Of a stretch of DNA of 64,000 nt, positions 24,153 through 36,833 are shown one piece after another; position 1 is the first letter of the stretch, and the number at the start of each line of letters is the position of its first letter. Origin of the DNA: Emergomyces orientalis (lineage: Eukaryota > Ascomycota > Eurotiomycetes > Onygenales > Ajellomycetaceae); NCBI GenBank assembly GCA_002110485.1, contig MOWL01000001.1, positions 186,001 through 250,000 of the forward strand, read 5' to 3'. A program made the position numbers and the translations under genes. The notes below the pieces were generated by a model that saw only the letters and a list, made by a program, of their open reading frames with translations, did no database searches and was not told the DNA's origin.

Positions 24153-25185
24153 GCATTATCGCGGTAGTACATAGGGTTACTTTCTGCTACCCTCGATCTG
24201 TCCTGTTCCTGCATCTTGTCCAACCTTTCGAAAGACTAGATATACACAATACGATTCACGAAACAACATTCAGTAGGAAAACAGATTATCAGGAACCAAC
24301 AACGCGGAGAGACACTCCAGCCTGCTCTTTACATTCATTCTACTCCAATGTTTCATTTCCCATTTTTTTAAGCTCCTTCCACCTGTTGTTAAGACTATCA
24401 CACTTCGAATCAAACACATGTAATACCCCAGTCCATCTTCTATCTTTCGGGAGAGGCGCATCATCTACTTATTGCAAGTGTCTTCTTTTTCTCTTTCCCA
24501 TATCCCAATTAAACATTAAGCAAACCTATAAATATGAGGAACCTCTCGTGCTTTTACTGTGCTTGAGCCTGAGTCTTCTTCCTTTCTTCCTTCTCACCGG
24601 AAATACCCCCTTAGACGGCTACACCTGATGCATTTCTTTTTTCCTCACAAGTTCTACTTGTTTCTCTACTCCTTTTTAATCTGCATTGGTTTTTCCCTAT
24701 GTCTTTTGCTCGTTTATATCTCGGCATTCGTGGAAAATCTTTCCTTCTACGCACTTCCAAAGCTTTTTTCCTTCTTGCATTTATCTACTCTCACAAATTT
24801 TTTTTTTCCGGGGCTCTTTCTTTTCTTTTCATTAAACGATACAATTATGGGGCTCTATCAGGTATATGTTATTCAGCTGTTTCTAGAGGATATTCCCTGC
24901 GGGTTCTGCCACCCGGTTATTGTTCGGTTTATGGAGGGTAGCTAGTTTGTTGAATTACCTAGATATTTCTACTAGACGATAGTTTTCATTTTACTGACTA
25001 TCGGGATGGCTTCGCAAAGGGGCTTTTTTTTTATGGAATTGTTTATTTGATCTTCTCTGTTTTCAGATGCTAGCTATATATTAGCTATACAGAGGTTTAT
25101 TTCTATTTCCTTTTAAAGAAGTATCTATGTGTTTCGTGATTAAAGAACGCTCCGCAACCCACCCCCCCGGCGGCACCCCCAAGCC

Positions 25186-25217
<32 letters not shown>

Positions 25218-26376
25218 GATGAAATTTCGCTCCCCAGGCCAGGTCCAACCCAAAAAAATTGGTTTGGTGGTTAGAATTGGTTGATTTGACTTCTTCACAA
25301 GTGTGTCAATGTACTGTATGTATGTACTGTACATAAGTACTTGGGAGGAGTCATTGGATTTGTTTTGTTTGTGAGCGCTGATCTGAACTGTTATGATTGG
25401 GATGTATATCTATATAGAATCAGGGGCTCTCATCCAAACTCACTTGAGCTGATTCTAGCTATGCAGACAGACAGGCACAACAGGTCATATTTGTTACTAT
25501 GGCTTGTCATGCTTTCATGGAGAAATGGGGGATGAGAATGAAATTTTACATTATTACAAAGCCAATGATGGGCATACATTATAGCCCTTAGTTAGGTTGA
25601 GTTGTTCTAAACCAAGTAGAAAATGAGTACAGATATAATAATTTCTCTAACCAAAAAAATAAAAATAAAAATAAAGAATCATTCAACCTGTTTTCATACC
25701 AGATAACAATAATTGAGGAAAACCAAGACATAAATCTTCAAGTTAACCAAGAAAAAGAAAGAAAAGGAGTTAATAAGCAAGCTAGAATGAATGCTTTGAG
25801 AGGATGTCTAAACTATGTTGAAAAATAAAGAGAAGGGGGAGAGAGGGGGGGGACTTTAACTAGATATTTTAAGAGGGAGAGATCACAGATAAAGAAAACA
25901 AAAAACTAAACTAAAAATGACAAACATGATATAACAATATGAAAGGAAAAGAAATTGTTGGTAGTTTCTTATGTTACCTCGCCAATATTCTTTTCCTTAT
26001 CTTTCTGCTCCCCCTGGTGCTTTGTCTCTCTTGTCATCCATCGATTTGCCCTCCCAACAATCTTCCGTTTTTAATCTTTTGTTTTTAAATGTTTTTTTTT
26101 AATATAAGCATGCTGGCCGTCTCGCTCATCTTCTTGCTTCAACCTCCTTCCTTCTCCACTCAAGACACTTCTCTCCATCTTTCACAGCTCTTGCTTCTCG
26201 TCACGAATTCATTACCACATAAAACTTTTTGTATATTATTTCGATTTTTCTCTCTTTAATATTTCGCAAGTTTTCTGATTTTATGAGCAGGCATCTGTTG
26301 AGACTTCGCATTCCTCCCCAATTTATTTCTTGCGTATTTTTTCATTACAACATGTATATTTTGATTTGTTTCAGAT
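24153..26376. other. Intergenic between convergent ULS1 and Ran genes
   Basis: About 2.2 kb, A/T-rich with T-rich stretches and an A30 run at 25187-25216. Both flanking genes end here, so it contains their 3' UTRs. The open frames at 24559-24945 and 26229-26534 are F/L-rich or overlap the Ran terminal exon antisense, and are not supported as genes. Confidence 0.6.
25187..25216. repeat. A30 homopolymer
   Basis: Thirty consecutive A residues directly preceded by a C-rich segment. It could be the tail of an old retroposed transcript, but there is no recognisable gene body upstream and no target-site duplication that I can see, so a simple slippage repeat is more likely. Confidence 0.85.
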
Positions 26377-27570
26377 TTAAAAGTCGGCATCATCCTCGTC
26401 GGGAAGCGGCATCTGGGCGGCTTGCCTCATCTCCTCCTCGGCGGCGGCGATCGCAGCCGGGTCAACTGTTGCCTCAGGTGGTGCGAGGGCAATGTCGGCA
26501 ACGAATTCCTATTGAGTTTGGTATATTAGAATAAACGTCCGCACTAAAGATCGCTGGGTGTGGAGACTTACCAGACTAGGGTTGCCAACGAGTTTTCTCG
26601 CGAGCCACAGGAAGGGCTTCTCGAAGTTGTAGTTGGATTTGGCGGAGATATCGTAGTACTGGAGGTTCTTCTTGCGGTGGAAGGTGATGGTCTTGGCCTT
26701 CACTTTCCGCTCTTTGACGTCGACCTTGTTACCGCAGAGGACGATGGGGACATTTTCGCAGACACGAACAAGGTCACCTGTATCGATAATAAGTTTTCAA
26801 ACTCAAAGTCTCATCGCAATGGATGTGGTCAGAAGGGGGGGGATTAAATAATAATAAAATGGAGTACTTACGATGCCAAGATGGGACGTTCTTGTAGGTA
26901 ATGCGAGAAGTGACATCGAACATGATGATACCACACTGGCCGTTGATATAGTAACCATCTCTCAGACCGCCAAACTTTTCTTGTCCGGCAGTGTCCCACA
27001 CATCGAACTGGATGGCACCCAGATTCTATACCCATAACTTGTTAGATAGCTGCGAAAACCGGCTTTATATATATTTTATTTTAATTTTTTGTCACGCGAA
27101 GGGAGGAGGAGGAATCGATGGGGGCGTGGCGCACCGTCTGAAAGTTGAGGGGGTGGACTTCGACACCGAGTGTAGCAATGTATTTCTTCTCGAATTCACC
27201 AGTAAGATGGCGCTTTACGAAGGTGGTCTATTTTAAAGGGGCGACATGAGCTAAATTAGCAAAATAGTCCATTTGTTAATTCTTTTTTTAATAAAAGAAA
27301 ATTTTTTTTGTTTAGAGAAAAGGTGGTCGTCGGGTGATTTGGCATTGTCATCCAGGAGTGGACGTGTTGTTGCTATGGAGGGGTAGCGAGGGGCTAGTTC
27401 GCCTTTGGGATGGGAAACCACTTCGTGTCCAAACATGCATATACAGGAGAGAACATATATGATGAGAGATGGGGAGTTTTAAGTTGTTTTGATGTCCTTA
27501 CCTTGCCAGTACCACCGTCACCAACGAGGACGAGCTTGAAGGTAGGTGGGGCTCCCATAGGGGCGGCCAT
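26377..27570 (-). CDS. GTP-binding nuclear protein Ran (Gsp1/Spi1)
   Basis: Five exons on the minus strand (27570-27502, 27227-27135, 27025-26872, 26777-26572, 26508-26377) give 217 residues, the standard Ran length. P-loop GDGGTGKT is at residues 17-24, switch I YIATLGVEVHPL, switch II DTAGQEKFGGLRDGYYI with the catalytic Gln69 at the human position, then CGNKVD, ISAKSNYNFEKPFLWLA and the acidic tail DEDDADF. Ran-GTP loads in the nucleus and drives import and export with the karyopherins; it also acts in spindle and envelope assembly. The donor after exon 2 (GTGCGC) is unusual but the frame across it is exact. Introns are 274, 109, 94 and 63 nt. The Ran-binding nucleoporin gene lies 14 kb to the left. 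Confidence 0.97.
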
Positions 27571-28697
27571 GGTTGATGAGAAATATGAGGGAGAGAGGGG
27601 TTTTTAGATGGGGAAAAAGAAAAGGAAGCGTCAGTCGCTTTTGTCAGTGGAGAAACCGAGCAGACAAGCCAGGAGAGAGTGTGTCAGTCAAGGGGAGGTG
27701 GATGGAACGAGGGGTTGTAGGGGGTGGCGATGATATACGATGGGTTGGTTGATGTTGGGAGATGGAATGGATTGGAGATCGAAGAAATAAAAAAAATAAA
27801 AATAAAAATTGTTGTTGTAGCAAGGGGAGGAGGAAGGGAAGGGATGGGAAAGGGAAGGCGGTGACAACAAACAGGCAGAAGGTGTCACGTGGATGTCCAG
27901 CTCGCCTCTGTTTATGCCCCATCAGGATCCAGGGTACTTCACTTCTGCCTTTCTTCATTATGCAGGGCTAGGTACCGATCGTTGGCTATCATATTATACT
28001 TCCCTGCAAACCCGCCGTCTGACGCTAACTATCATACCTTGAAGTTCATATGAAGTTTATTATTATTATTGTTTAGATTTCTGACCTCCCTTTTCAAATC
28101 TGCTCCTTTGTTGTCTACTGCGATGCTAACCTTTTTCTTTGAACTCATCATGGGTAACTACTAATTTATAATGGTCAATCTTGGAAAGGCACCATTATTT
28201 CCTGTGAAAATGACAACCTTGGCTTGCATGCATCGTGGGCCCTTGTTCGGATGATTGATGATGGGGAAGGGTAAGAGTTTAAAAATAAAGGCTATAGTCC
28301 CTCCTTTCAAACCATGAAATTGGTTTCATATTTGAAGACAATGCAGGAGACAGTTGTGAAGAATGTAAGAAAATTTTTTGTTAAAAAATATGAAGTGAAT
28401 CCTCGGGTTTCGACGATGAGGAGCACGCAAAACTTAAAATAAGAAATGAAGAAGACAAGAAACAGACCAAACCAAAACAGGAAGCATGCTCATTGAATTT
28501 CGTACATTGCATCAAATCATATCAATTACATATCACCGATTGCAAAATTCCCCATACTCCCGTAAATAATCCGATTGAATTTAGTCAGCTCTGAGCACCA
28601 TGCCAGAAAGAAAAAAGGAGAGAAAGAAAGATCCAAGGTAAAAGGAATAGATCAAAGCTTTGGCAGCGGTACAGTAAATCGTTCATCTATCCATGCC
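27571..28697. other. Intergenic between Nas2 and Ran genes
   Basis: About 1.1 kb. The left part is the Ran promoter, with a CACGTG at 27888-27893. The right part is the 3' side of the Nas2 gene. No open frame here looks like a protein. Confidence 0.55.
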
Positions 28698-29911
28698 TTA
28701 TACTAACACAAGATGGCACCCCAATAAACCTTGACCGCCCCAGTTTCGTCGAGGGACAAGCTGTAAAGTGAGATCTCTCGCCTCGCCAGATTCATCGCGT
28801 CGAACTAGCTTTACCATGACGGCGTTCTAGAAATAAGCACGTTAGCAGGGGCAAAAGTAAAAGAAAGAAGAATAAAAAACAATATGGAAATCTGTCTTCC
28901 CGGGGATCGTATTTTAAACAAAACATACCCCTTCATTCCGCTGTACAACCTCCGCCACCTTCGTAAGGTTTTCATGATTCATCCAGTTAACGTGCCCAAC
29001 ACTGCGAATCCTGTCTCCGACTTTAATCCCCGCTTGCGCTGCGGGGCTTCCTTCAACCAAACTATTAATCTTCGCGAATGGCGTCTCTATTATCCCCGTT
29101 TGAGAGCTGTTGGTTGAGTCTTCGATGGCGAGTGAGGTGTTATGGGATAAATCGGTGGCGGGGGTCGACATTGGAGTAGTAGTAGTAGTGGCTGTAGTTG
29201 TTGGTGGACAGCTTGTGTTCTGCTGCTGCTGCTGTTGTTGTTGGAGCCGGGCGAAATGTGCATGTACGCCATGTTCAACCTTGGCCATGACATCCTTATA
29301 ATCGTTGCGAAGGTGGATTATTCGTGCTCGTGTCGTCCGGACTGCATGGATGATTTCTACTTTAGTATTTGATCCATTTTTATATTTGTTTGTCCATTCT
29401 TCTGCTTGTCGTGTCCTTTCCATAGATGGTGGTGGTGGTGGGGTAAGGGCTGGGGTTTGAGCTGGCAACGAGGATTGGAGAAGTATGGAAGAGACGTACT
29501 CTGTGCAATATCCAAATCGTCACGGGGATATCCATCGAATGTAGTCAAGCTCGTTGACATGTTTACTCCATGCTATATGGTTTTCGCAAACCGCATATTA
29601 TGATTAGTTTAGATACTTCTACTTCCCGTAGTTCCAAGTCATTTTGCGGGGGGTGATCGAAGACCTCAGAATAACAAGTGCAATAGCGGAAGGACGCAAA
29701 AAAAATTAAATTAAATTAAATTAAAATTAAATAGATAACATACAGAGTCAAGCACACTGCTAAGTGCCTTAAGTTCAGCTTCCAGACGTGTCTTCTCTTC
29801 AAACAGCTCATTCAGAGACAAGCTCGACAGCTCGCGACCATTTCTTCCTGGCGCGGAGGTGGGGCCCGAGGCCACCATGGGTGCATGAATGTCGTCCATT
29901 GGAATGCCCAT
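28698..29911 (-). CDS. NAS2: 26S proteasome assembly chaperone Nas2 (PSMD9/p27), PDZ domain
   Basis: Four exons on the minus strand (29911-29744, 29572-29500, 29341-28929, 28826-28698) encode 260 residues. The N-terminal half has a helical hairpin (LSLNELFEEKTRLEAELKAL, then TTRARIIHLRNDYKDVMAKV) that in the family binds the Rpt5 ATPase. A poly-Gln tract of eight residues and a Thr-rich linker follow. The C-terminal half is a PDZ domain: FAKINSLVEGSPAAQAGIKV, GDRIRSVGHVNW, then after the last intron NAVMVKLVRRDES and LQLVPRRNWGGQGLLGCHLV. Nas2 caps the Rpt5 C-terminus during assembly of the proteasome base. The order EGSPAAQAG and WGGxGLLGCHL is diagnostic. The CAG/CAA tract near 29220-29245 may be length-variable. 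Confidence 0.94.
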
Positions 29912-30982
29912 TTCGAGGGGGGGTTAGTCAAGCTCTATCGATCATGAACTCATGGCGGGATGCTGGAAAATATTTGTTGGAGCAAGAGAGTTAAGAAGAA
30001 GGGGAGTTAGTTGACTTTATATTGTGGGGGGGGCGGTGTTTTGGAGAGGAAACCGAGAGCTAAGTTTGTTCCTCTTTAGTTACATATCGCGGGCGCGGGA
30101 ACCAAGAGAGGCGATTACATAAGGTACGATGCCTAGTTAACTAACTTATTTAACTACTAACTACGGCCCTCGGCGGTAGTCAGGGGCAACATCCGCTGAA
30201 AGGTGGGTGTGCATCTTCTGGTAAGATATGGGAAGACTCAATCACTCTACCTAGGTAGAAGCAAATGGCATTCAGGGTGTATATTGAGGTGATTATGTGT
30301 GACTATGCGTGATACCATGATAAATCGTGGACAGATTTGGGTACCTTTATTCTGCCTCAATGTCTGGTGCGATGGCGGGAGGCCAGTTTTTGTTGCACTT
30401 AACATGTTAGATGCATGGTGCAGTTTTGCATACATACGTACCTAGGTATGTATATTCATTTTCTTCTGTTCTATAGAATAAGTAGTTCTGCCCATATTCC
30501 ACAACTGAAGGGTGCGCCTTGCATGTCTGTACCATTTCATCGAATCTACCCCTGATATCTGCTTGTTGATGATGGCGGTATTTTGCTAGCTTCTGCCCAT
30601 ATATCTGTAAGTGTTTAGGCATCTCACCTGCAATGTATGCTGCGTACCTAGGTAGGTATCAGCTGTTTCTCAATTTTCAATGCAAGAATGCCCCCCATAC
30701 ATATAACCTCCCCTGAGTGTGGTTTCCTCCACCCATGCTGTTTACTGTTGTATGTATCTGTGTCGTCATGCGTTGGCAGTTTCTCCTATTTCACGTCAAC
30801 CACCAGTCAACCTCGTGTCTACCTAGCTAAGGTAAACGGATCACGTCTTCATCTTCTTGCCCCTGGACAACTGAGCAGCCAGTTGCTTTCAAATTTCCCT
30901 TTTTCTTCTGTCGTTCTTTGTTTGTACGAGCTATTCACACACACGCCCCATGTCTGGATAGGTTTGATTCATCCCCTCCATC
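29912..30982. promoter_or_regulatory. Shared upstream region of divergent NAS2 and RhoGEF genes
   Basis: A 1.07-kb spacer between two divergently transcribed genes. It contains three exact TACCTAGGTA palindromes (30248-30257, 30439-30448, 30645-30654), the densest group in the window. Short frames such as 30688-31056 overlap the RhoGEF start and are not supported. No canonical TATA box is evident. Confidence 0.45.
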
Positions 30983-33781
30983 ATGGACTCCATCGGAGAA
31001 AGCACGGAGGAAGATTCCCAGAGGCAGTCCTTTGGAGATCAATCTTCTATGTCTGAGCCTATTGCGGTCCACCCGATGCCAGCTGTCAATCATGACTCTC
31101 ACAACTTTAAACGATGGATAAGGAGCATGAGGAGGAAAAGGACGCCAAACTACGATGGTCCACCACGCTATGTAGTCGGATGGCCTGATGATGAGAGCAA
31201 AGACGAAAGTTATCGGATGTGCCCATCCCTCTACCAAAGCCAACCAGACCAGTCGTCCACCGCGTCCTCGTCAAATCTACATACTGTCAAAACGGCTAGC
31301 GTTGGAAGTTTAAGCATGCTGACCCGCCCGCGCACGAATACCCAAACAAGCACCCAACGAAGTGCATGTCACAGCAGCGCCTTTTCTGGATCAGATGCAA
31401 GGGTATCCATCGACAGCAACAGGCTGACATCGACCCTTTCTCTCGATGAAGGTGCATGGAACCGTGCCGTCCAAAGACGGCAAGTAATACGGGAGATATT
31501 AGAGACCGAGATCACGTATCTTGCAGGGTTAAAGGCACTGGCAGAGGTAAATTGACCTCGTGTTATAACCGCCCCTTAATCACTTCTATTGGAATACTAA
31601 CGCGTTCAAAAGGTTCTGACCACCCTAGGGATAACTCAAACAGCACTGCAGCGGACCACCCTCGATCTGATAGGTTTACACGATCATCTGCTCACTAAGT
31701 TGGAGGACACGGTGCCTCAGCCAGATAGTATCATCACCCCGGTATGGATGACTGCACGCCGACGTATTAAATTTGGCGGCGTCGATGCAAGCCTGACCAA
31801 GGCCAATCGCAAGTCTGTGACGACAAGAAAGCTGCGTGAACCTATCGATTCCCGGATTAAATCCTCCAAATCGGTGGCAGCAGAACCGAACGAGGCTGCT
31901 GAGGTGGCTAAGATAATGCAATCAATGGTAAATTTATTACAGCAAACCCCCTTTCCCATCTATTTTCGGATCATAGACTAACACAGCTTCCTCCTGTTGT
32001 AGCTTCCACAGTTTAAAGTTTATGAGGATTATGGTGTCAAGTACCAGCTTGTATCCAAGGAGATAGAACTGTTACGCAAGTCAATAACGAGTTGGCAGGC
32101 TTTTGATCATGGGATTGAAGCTCTCCTGAGGAATGTGGCGTCTACAAATACCCGTGAGGCCATATCTAACCAGTGTTTCACTCTCGGTGACCTCCTTATG
32201 AAGGTTCGTGCCAAATGCCTCTAACGGTGGGTGTTGCTGAAGGTTGATGCTAATAATCGCATGTCACAGCCAATTCAGCGGGTTTGCAAATATCAACTAT
32301 TTCTCGCTGAACTTCTCAAAAGCACACCCGTTGCCGATTGCCCTTCCTCGCACGCTATAATTGAGGGCGCTTTACAACGTACACTTTCAGTATCACAAGA
32401 CATAAATCGCGCCACTGGAGATCCAGTCGCCAAGGACCGGATTCGGAAAACGATCCTTCTAGGAGAGAGGCTCGAATTCGCGAAGAAGGTATGGTATTCA
32501 GATGGATTCATTGTAATAAACACTCTTGTTTCAGAGATTAACTTGTTTCGTTAATAAGGGTGACCGTAGTGTTCTCCACGACTTTGGACCAATCAAGGTT
32601 TGCGGGGCTCTGCATGTTACATATCAAACTAAAGACAGCGTCACTGGTGAATATATGATGTGTTGTCTATTTGCTAAATACTTTCTGCTGGCAACTGCAT
32701 CCGAAGACAGTCGGAAATTCAATGCTGTTGCAGTAATTCACGTCCTAGGGGCCAGCGTAGAGGCCGCGGATAATGGCATGGGTGAGTGATAGCACCCTTT
32801 TGGCCCACCTCCAGGCTTGTAATATACTGATTGTTATCAGGCCTCCATTGTTTATATGCCCCTTTCTCCTGGAAGTTGGTCTTCGAGGTGCGGAAGCAAA
32901 CTTCTGAAATAGTATTAACTGCATGTTCTGAAAGGGAGGCCACCCGCTGGAAAGAAAACCTTATGAGACAGTCACTAGCCGAGACGCCCCATTCTTTAGA
33001 TGAAAATATTATTTTGAAGAAATACTCCACGACCAAGCTGGCTATAAAACCACTTTCTGCAGTCGTCTTTGCTGGGCAAGTACATAACCTTACCCGTCGC
33101 TCATCAATCCACGGTTCTATGTTTAGCACGCCTTCGTGCACAGATTGTGTCCGTCTTCTCATTAAAGGAACCCAAGCGGTACCCCATGACAACCATGCCA
33201 GAGCATCCACTCTTGGAAGATCTCAATCCCTCCAATCAGCACGCCAGTCCGTCGTTCTTGCCCCCAAGAGGCAGGACAGGATTCGAATGGAAAAATGGCT
33301 CTATGATGTTTGGACCTGTGACGTTCTTCCATACCCAGGTATGCCAGCTTGGAGGGGAGAGCATTTGATACGGTCATCCGCCGAATCTTTTATAAGAAGG
33401 CTGAGTTCACGACGACCTTTCACCAGGCGATCCAGCAGCCTCACCACCACGATCACGGCTAAATCCATGGAGCGTACCGCCATGCGTAAGGAAGAGAACT
33501 TAATCTGGGACTCTAAGGGGCCTGCTGAAGCCTTTTCATCCTCGGCGAATTCCGCCAAGAATCATAAGGCAGCTCATGGGGAAAAGACCGATGATTTCGA
33601 TTGTCGTTCTTGGGGGCCTGGGGGTGCCCAACAGAGGAAAGGATCATCAAAGGGACGGGAGGAGAAGAAAAAGGCCAATAGCCCCTTCGGGAGTGAGCGT
33701 AATAAACCATCGCTCAGGAAGAAATGGAGCGTTTCGATTTTCAAAGGAAACTCTCCAGCTTTACCGGCAATGGCCTATTGA
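30983..33781 (+). CDS. Dbl-family Rho guanine nucleotide exchange factor (DH-PH)
   Basis: Six exons (30983-31546, 31613-31927, 32003-32203, 32270-32488, 32535-32781, 32841-33781) give 828 residues. After a disordered ~160-residue N-terminus the DH domain begins at RRQVIREILETEITYLAGLK (CR1) and contains SITSWQAFDHGIEALL and the CR3 signature PIQRVCKYQLFLAELL. A PH-like region follows: LHDFGPIKVCGALHV, YMMCCLFAKYFLLATA and, after the last intron, LYAPFSWKLVFEVRKQTSE and ATRWKENLMRQSL. The C-terminus is basic and Ser-rich. DH-PH proteins load GTP on Rho, Rac or Cdc42 to control polarity and cell wall synthesis; the GTPase partner cannot be told from sequence. For intron 3 I chose the acceptor at 32269 because it joins LLMK directly to PIQRVCKY. 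Confidence 0.85.
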
Positions 33782-35186
33782 TTTTTCTCTTTTCTGTGGG
33801 AAATTATGGATGCCCGTATGTGCGTAAGTAATGTATGTACAGTACATTACATAGTACTATATAAACCGGTTCATGGCTCAGGAGCTGGGGAGGATATCGG
33901 AGTATCAGTTACAGCCAGGCCAGCGATCATCTCGAACCGGTGATTGGCTTTCGGGATCTGATTATCTGGAGATAGACTGACAGGTGGAAGGGGGAAGGGG
34001 GAAGGGGGGAAGTGTTACATGATAGATTGGTTGGTGGTGGTAGGATTATGGATTCCTGCCTTCATCACAAGTTACGGTACTTGATTAACGGGCGCCATGC
34101 CAAGCAAAACTACTAATTACCTAGCAATAGTAGTGACATTGCTTATGAGATTGATGAGAAGATCGCAGAAAAAGGAGTGAAGTGAAATAATTAAACGTTT
34201 TACCTACGATCAGAATTTCTTTAAACATAGACTATTGATTAGTAGCAACAATAAAAACTCTGGTGAAAACCCTCCAATTGAGTTATGACGTATCCAAAAT
34301 AGAGAAAACCTCATAGCCTAGTTTCACTCGCAAGTCGTATCAAACTGATTTGAGTTCCATAACCTTTACCTCGTCATCTATCTTGGGACAGCTTTTTTTT
34401 TAAATTTTTTTTTTTCATTTTTTATTTTTATTGTTGTTGCTCTCGAAGCCGATCAATGTTTGCTTGGCGTGTGTTTTGGCGGGGCGGGGGAAAGGTTGAT
34501 GACGTCGGTGAGCGGGTTGACAGGGCTAGACGGGTGGACAGTGACATCAGCGCTGGCAGACATTCCGCGGGTGGAACATATCTCAAGCCAAAACAAGATG
34601 TCGGCGACGGTTACGGCTAACAAAAACTGCTTTTCTTGGTAAAAATGGGGATTCAATGAGTAATTAATTTTTGGTTTAGGATTGGATATTTACCTTGGAA
34701 TATATATATACATGAAGTGGATTGTCTCCCTCTGCTTTTCTTTTCTGTCTTTTTGATGATTTGTATATAAAAAATTCCGCTATACTACTTCCTCCAAAAA
34801 CGGTGATATCCAAAACTCATTCTTCAATTGTTTAATTATACCTTGCCACATCGATCATTCCCCTCTCTTCTTGCTATTGAATATCCTTGTCTATACATTC
34901 GCATATAAACCCCTGGAAAAGAATACACCCCCCGCCTTGTGAGTAGTGCATACTCCTCTCTGGAAAGCAGGAACATATATAACTAACTCAATGGCCTAAT
35001 CTTCCTCACTGGTTCTGGAATTAGCTGAAACAATTTGACATACCTTCTATCAGACCATACATACCTTCACCTATACTATAATCCAAAATCCAATCCCGTC
35101 TTCCTTTTGCTTAGCTCAAGCAGAAAACCCCCCCTTATAATAATCGGACAACAACCAATCGAAAAATAAAACAAAGAAAAGCAATC
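33782..35186. other. Intergenic upstream of the Rtc3-like gene
   Basis: About 1.4 kb with no supported gene. Small frames near 34453-34656 lie on both strands over one G/C-richer patch and cannot both be real. Three CCCCT stress-response-like elements lie within 330 bases of the downstream start codon and are listed separately. Confidence 0.5.
34861..35135 (+). promoter_or_regulatory. Cluster of CCCCT (STRE-like) motifs upstream of the Rtc3-like gene
   Basis: CCCCT pentamers are at 34861-34865, 34911-34915 and 35131-35135. CCCCT/AGGGG is the stress response element bound by Msn2/Msn4-type zinc fingers in yeast, and RTC3 is stress-induced there. The motif is short, so chance occurrence is possible; functional meaning is inferred. 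Confidence 0.35.
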
Positions 35187-35827
35187 ATGACTCGCGGAAA
35201 CGTCGGTGTCTACAAAGTCTTCTACAAGGGCAACAACGATGACTTCCTCGTGTTCATTGACGATGTTGGGACCTTGCGGAAGTGGAAGAAGGACCGCTCA
35301 ACCCCGCTGGCCCAAGTCGTGAGCGGTTTTCAGGTTTTTATTACGCATCGGTATGTGTCTTTGCCTTGCACATTCTTCTCCTCCTCCTTCTACTACTTTC
35401 TCTCATGATAACTTCACTTGGTTTTGCTTAAAAATTTCCGTATGGAAGGTTAATTATCCGCTTTTTTTTTCTGACTGCTAACACGTTTGGTTTCTGTTAT
35501 TTCTGGGTATAGACAAGGCGCCCAGGGAATTCACGACACAGCCAGCAATGCCATACTGCATTCTGAGTTCGGGACGGAGGATAAAGTCGCATGCATCCAG
35601 AAGATTTTGGAGAAGGGTGAGGTACAGGAAACTGAAGTAAGATATGACACTTGTTCCCGCCGTTTCTGCAGCACCACCTAGCCTATCATTTTCCGATGTC
35701 CCTCGGACGGATTAAAGGGAGATTTAGGTATATGAAATAGAAAACTAACCTATGAGGGAAACCAAATTAGAATCACGAACGCAACGGAACAAAGAACGAA
35801 TCCATGGGCCCCAGGGTTAACCATTAG
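35187..35827 (+). CDS. RTC3: SBDS-fold small protein, Rtc3 (YHR087W) family
   Basis: Three exons (35187-35350, 35513-35636, 35771-35827) encode 114 residues, matching yeast Rtc3 at 111. The fold is the N-terminal SBDS domain alone: VYKVFYKGNNDDFLVFIDD, LAQVVSGFQVFITHR, then QGAQGIHDTASNAILHSEFG and a helix VACIQKILEKGE. The last 19 codons form a separate exon that encodes a hydrophilic tail ending MGPRVNH. If that intron is retained the product ends about 14 residues after ETE instead. Rtc3 is linked in yeast to RNA metabolism and stress tolerance and is counted among hydrophilins; its molecular role is not settled. It lies tail to tail with a DDR48-like stress gene. Confidence 0.9.
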
Positions 35828-36833
35828 TGGGACAGTTGAAAAATATCCCTCCAACTTGACGAATTGGGGTGTTGTCGCTTCAGGCGAGAGTGGATCGAGA
35901 GAGTGAAAGGGAACAGCTCCTTTTTCTCATCGTTATCTTTCTTCGTTTATTTCAGGAGTGATGTGATCTAATGTGACGATTTGCCTTCTTTTTCGCAGCG
36001 TTATGTGCAAATATGTATAAAATTTATTCCAAGAAATGAATGGAATGGAAAGCGAGGGCGGGGTACACAACAGAATTTGGGGGGAAGGGGAGCGAAAGGA
36101 GCGAACTATTTCTTTGCGCCCCAACCTACAAATTACTCTGGGTGGCCCTTTTGCCCATCCTGTCCCCGAAAACATCGATATTGGTGATTGTGCGCTCTCC
36201 TGCAGGCAGCAGGGTGTTTGTATCAGCACTATATGCCCTAACTTCTCGCTTCTTTCTTCTGGCCCGGGTCAGATCGAGCGCATATATTGATGGATTATAT
36301 ATATATATATCTGCTCTGTTGGTATGAGTTAGTTCTGTACACAATTCATACTACATGTTCCCTCTGGCCCTACAATTTCGTTTTCTATATATGCATACTT
36401 TGAATGTCATCCCTTCTCTCTTTTGTCGAAATGGAGCTGGAGATATTTTGGGTATGTCAGGGGGTAGTAGGTAGGCTTTCCAACATTATCAGGGTATTGT
36501 ACACTTATGGTACACACTATACCATCGGTCTGTGGCTGGTTTAAATACTGGAGTAGTGACATATCTGACCTATTATAGTGAGTTATTATCATAATAGAGA
36601 ATAATGAGGGGGCATGTACGGTGTTGACAGCGTATGAAAGCAGCTACTATTTAGGCGCAAAGAATCAAAAGAAGAGTAGAGGCGGCGGCCAGGAGGAAGA
36701 GACAAGGTTGTACTCAACAAATTTAAATTCAATAAAATTAAATTAGAAAAGTCATGATTATTCTCCAGGTTCGAAGTTACTCCGGGTCGAGCAAGATGTG
36801 ATGGGAGTTCTCCCCTAAACCAGGCATTTGAAT
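35828..36833. other. Intergenic between convergent Rtc3-like and DDR48-like genes
   Basis: About 1.0 kb that must hold both 3' UTRs. Several overlapping frames at 35981-36327 are shadows with no protein character. A TA dinucleotide run is near 36297-36310. Confidence 0.5.

Noticed and set aside
25140..25334. Retroposed gene ending in the A30 tract
   Set aside because: No coding remnant upstream and no flanking target duplication is visible.
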